Notes under the pieces: generated by a model | The model's input: the letters and a program-made list of their open reading frames with translations, nothing else | Told to the model about the DNA's origin: nothing | The model's database searches: none | Source: Tiamatella sp964451715 | GTDB lineage: Archaea > Thermoproteota > Thermoprotei_A > Sulfolobales > Acidilobaceae | Direction of reading: 5' to 3' | DNA: 8,178 nt | Assembly: GCA_964451715.1 (NCBI GenBank) | Contig: CAYVIZ010000045.1 | Location: forward strand, 1-8,178 | Shown here: positions 6,554-8,178 of the stretch, piece after piece | Layout of the letters: each line of letters opens with the position of its first letter | How positions within the stretch are numbered: position 1 is the first letter of the stretch | Translations under genes and position numbers: made by a program

Positions 6554-6559
6554 ACCTCC
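6554..6559 (-). promoter_or_regulatory. Shine-Dalgarno GGAGGT of gyaR (TTG start)
   Basis: GGAGGT within GAGGAGGTTGAC lies 12 bases before the TTG. The ATG at 6543-6545, between SD and TTG, is out of frame and stops at once, so TTG is the only usable start that keeps the family N-terminus. Confidence 0.6.
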
Positions 6560-6586
6560 TCTACTCCTAGCTGTTTACATGTATAT

Positions 6587-6594
6587 CGTTTATG
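6587..6594 (-). promoter_or_regulatory. Weak candidate TATA box (CATAAACG) of gyaR
   Basis: An AT-rich element about 47 bases upstream of the TTG would place initiation near 6565, a few bases before the SD. TATTAATA at 6605-6612 is an alternative shared with the opposite strand. The assignment rests on position only. Confidence 0.3.
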
Positions 6595-6603
6595 CATCGA
6601 GTG

Positions 6604-6612
6604 TTATTAATA
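6604..6612 (+). promoter_or_regulatory. Candidate TATA box (TTATTAATA) of the DUF167 gene
   Basis: The element lies about 40 bases upstream of the ATG at 6651. Initiation about 26 bases downstream of its centre would fall near 6634, giving a leader under 20 nt that still contains the SD GAGGTG at 6638-6643. Confidence 0.4.
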
Positions 6613-6637
6613 CCCATCTATTCACCTATAACCCGAT

Positions 6638-6643
6638 GAGGTG
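6638..6643 (+). promoter_or_regulatory. Shine-Dalgarno GAGGTG of the DUF167 gene
   Basis: GAGGTG, a perfect match to the archaeal 16S rRNA 3' end (CACCTC), is 7 bases upstream of the ATG at 6651. It supports that start and serves as the local reference for the decarboxylase start. Confidence 0.7.
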
Positions 6644-6650
6644 GTTGTAG

Positions 6651-6889
6651 ATGACGGGAGCCTGTATAGATATAGTAAAACAGTTTATATCAACTAATAA
6701 GAGGGGAAGCATACTTCTGAGGATAGTTGTTCATCCCTCCTCGCGTATGAGTGGAGTCAAGATAGAGGATGATGGAGTCCATGTTCATCTTGAATCCCCA
6801 CCGGAGGGCGGAAAGGCTAATAGCGAGCTTGTCAAGATGTTCAGAAGAAAATACTCTCTGAGAGTCAGTATATATTCTGGAGTGAAATC
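6651..6889 (+). CDS. DUF167 (YggU-type) protein, 3' end lost in the assembly gap
   Basis: Seventy-nine complete codons plus TCN are visible before the N run. Residues about 20-80 carry the DUF167 pattern (PF02594): ILLRIVVHPSSRMSGV, then GVHVHLESPPEGGKANSEL (family signature PPxxGKAN, residues 50-57) and LRVSIYSGVKS, which corresponds to the SGxxSRxK segment at the end of the domain. Typical members are about 100 residues, so roughly 15-30 residues are missing. The family is widespread in archaea and bacteria and has no settled function. ATG 6651 is supported by GAGGTG 7 bases upstream. It reads in the same direction as argS across the gap and may be co-transcribed with it. Any apparent continuation through the N run to 7007 is an artefact. 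Confidence 0.85.
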
Positions 6890-6989
6890 NNNNNNNNNNN
6901 NNNNNNNNNNNNNNNNNNNNNNNNNNNNNNNNNNNNNNNNNNNNNNNNNNNNNNNNNNNNNNNNNNNNNNNNNNNNNNNNNNNNNNNNN
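6890..6989. other. Assembly gap of exactly 100 N
   Basis: All 100 bases are N, the conventional placeholder for a gap of unknown length. It interrupts the end of DUF167 and the start of argS. By comparison with family lengths, about 50-90 nt of DUF167 and about 180-200 nt of argS should lie here, more than 100 nt in total. Confidence 0.98.
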
Positions 6990-8178
6990 TTAATAGAATT
7001 GAATTAAGGAACGGTTACCTCAACATAAGGCTCAACGAGGTAGAACTATCGAGGCTCTACTTCGAACTACTCAGGGAAAACGGTGTATCCATGCCGCCCA
7101 CCCGTAAACCATTAACCATTGTAGTAGAACACACAAGCGCTAACCCAGTCCACCCCCTACACATGGGACACGCCCGCAACTCTAGCCTAGGAGATACATT
7201 GTCACGACTGCTTAGATCGAGGGGTCACAGGGTTAACAGGCGTTTCTACATAGATGACGTGGGCCGCCAAGTGGCAGTTGCGGCTTTAGGTATAAGCCTA
7301 CTAGGCAAGGATTTAAAAGACCTATCTAGGATTCATGGGCTGAAGCCGGACTGGATGATAGGGTACATCTACAGTATCACACACCTCCTCCTGGATATAC
7401 ATAGCTTAACCCAGGAGATAGAATCAACGAGCAACCCTGAAGAGGTGAAGGAGCTCATAAACAAGAGAGACGGCCTACTAGCCGACCTAGCCAAGGTTCT
7501 AGAGTCGGCACCCAAGGAGTTGGGCGACTCTCTCCTAGAAGGTTTCCAGAGGCTTAAAGAAAGTAGGGATCCAGAGGAGGAGCTTAAGCGGATAATGAGA
7601 ACATATGAGATGAAAACTGACGAAAAGATAGTACACCTGGTAAGGGAAAGCGTGGAAGCAAGCCTAGAAGGGTTCAGGGAGACACTGGAGCGGCTTGGAG
7701 TAGAATTCGATAACTGGGACTGGGAGAGCGACATGGTTTGGAGCGGCTTGGTGAGAGAGGTTCTCGAGAAGGCTAGGAGAAGCCCTTTCCTAGTAAACTA
7801 CAAGGACACGGAGGCGCTTGATCTCTCGGAGGCTGCTTCAATAGATGAGGTTAGACAGAGGCTCCAGATACCCAAGGGATTCGACGTGCCTCCCCTGATT
7901 CTAGTTAGGAGTGACGGGACAACGCTCTATACGACCCGTGACATGGCTTATACAGTATATAAGTACAGGGCTACTGGTGCAGATAAGGTCATCAACGTTA
8001 TAGGAGCAGATCAGAAACTTCCACAGATACAAATACGATTGGCGTTATATGCTCTAGGATACAAGAAGGAGGCTCTAGAGACTATTCACTATGCATACGA
8101 AATAGTAAGGCTTCCAGGAGCCCGCATGTCGGGCCGTAAAGGCCGCTTGCTAGGGCTTGACACCGTGTTAGAGGAAAC
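6990..8178 (+). CDS. argS: Arginyl-tRNA synthetase, internal part (5' end in gap, 3' end outside window)
   Basis: A class I aminoacyl-tRNA synthetase joining arginine to tRNA-Arg with ATP in the cytoplasm. The frame is open from the gap to the window end (complete codons from 6992, about 395 residues). It begins in the N-terminal additional domain (NRIELRNGYLNIRLNEVELS). It then shows EHTSANPVHPLHMGHARN, whose HMGH (7160-7171) is the HIGH signature, followed by FYIDDVGRQ, typical of ArgRS. A charged helical insertion (about 7300-7740) comes next, then SDGTTLYTTRDMAY and NVIGADQK of the nucleotide-binding fold. ARMSGRKGRLL (8123-8143) is the KMSKS-equivalent loop, in the MSxRKG form of archaeal ArgRS. 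Missing are about 60 N-terminal residues and the C-terminal anticodon-binding domain with the DALR region. Nothing in the visible part suggests inactivation. Confidence 0.95.

Noticed and set aside
6651..7007. Apparent 118-codon frame running through the N gap
   Set aside because: The N run translates as X, so the frame is only formally open. The bases after the gap belong to argS in another frame, and the gap length is arbitrary. Only 6651-6889 is kept.
7369..7734. 121-codon minus-strand frame within argS
   Set aside because: It is antisense to the charged helical insertion of ArgRS, and its Ser/Leu/Arg-rich composition is that of a shadow frame.
1..8178. Mobile elements, CRISPR arrays, tRNA/rRNA genes, defence or toxin-antitoxin systems
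   Set aside because: No direct repeat-spacer pattern, transposase motif, cloverleaf or known defence domain was seen on either strand; DUF2283 alone is not evidence of a toxin-antitoxin pair.

Overview
The window looks like hyperthermophilic archaeal DNA, most likely a crenarchaeon of the Desulfurococcales type. The reasons are archaeal Shine-Dalgarno (SD) sequences (GAGGTG, GGAGG), TTTAAA-type TATA boxes, oligo-T 3' ends, Arg/Ile/Leu codon use rich in AGG/AGA, ATA and CTA, TTG start codons, and the gene content: an adenosine-specific kinase, a pyrolysin-like secreted protease, a short pyruvoyl decarboxylase, a GyaR-type reductase and an archaeal-type ArgRS. A run of exactly 100 N shows that this is a draft scaffold.

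Layout: 1-340 (-) is the 5' part of an adenosine-specific kinase, cut by the window edge. 482-4612 (-) is a 1376-residue secreted subtilisin-like protease. 4613-4867 is a divergent promoter region. 4868-5269 (+) is a pyruvoyl-dependent AdoMet/arginine decarboxylase. Converging on it are a small DUF2283-like gene (about 5290-5481, -) and, upstream in the same direction, a glyoxylate/hydroxypyruvate reductase (5525-6541, -). A second divergent region (6542-6650) separates gyaR from a DUF167 gene (6651 to the gap, +). The N gap (6890-6989) hides the end of DUF167 and the start of argS, which then runs out of the window (6990-8178, +). Coding density is high and no stretch over 300 bases lacks a gene.

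The genes are mostly separate housekeeping units: nucleoside/AMP metabolism, extracellular proteolysis, polyamine synthesis, 2-hydroxyacid metabolism and tRNA charging. Likely co-transcribed pairs are gyaR with the DUF2283 gene, and DUF167 with argS. I see no mobile element, CRISPR array, tRNA or rRNA, and no convincing undescribed multi-gene system. The points most worth a second look are the protease (a 266-residue calcium-loop and sequon-rich insertion between the catalytic Asp and His, and a single cysteine in the whole protein), the DUF2283 frame that has no canonical start codon, and the start site and substrate of the pyruvoyl decarboxylase.
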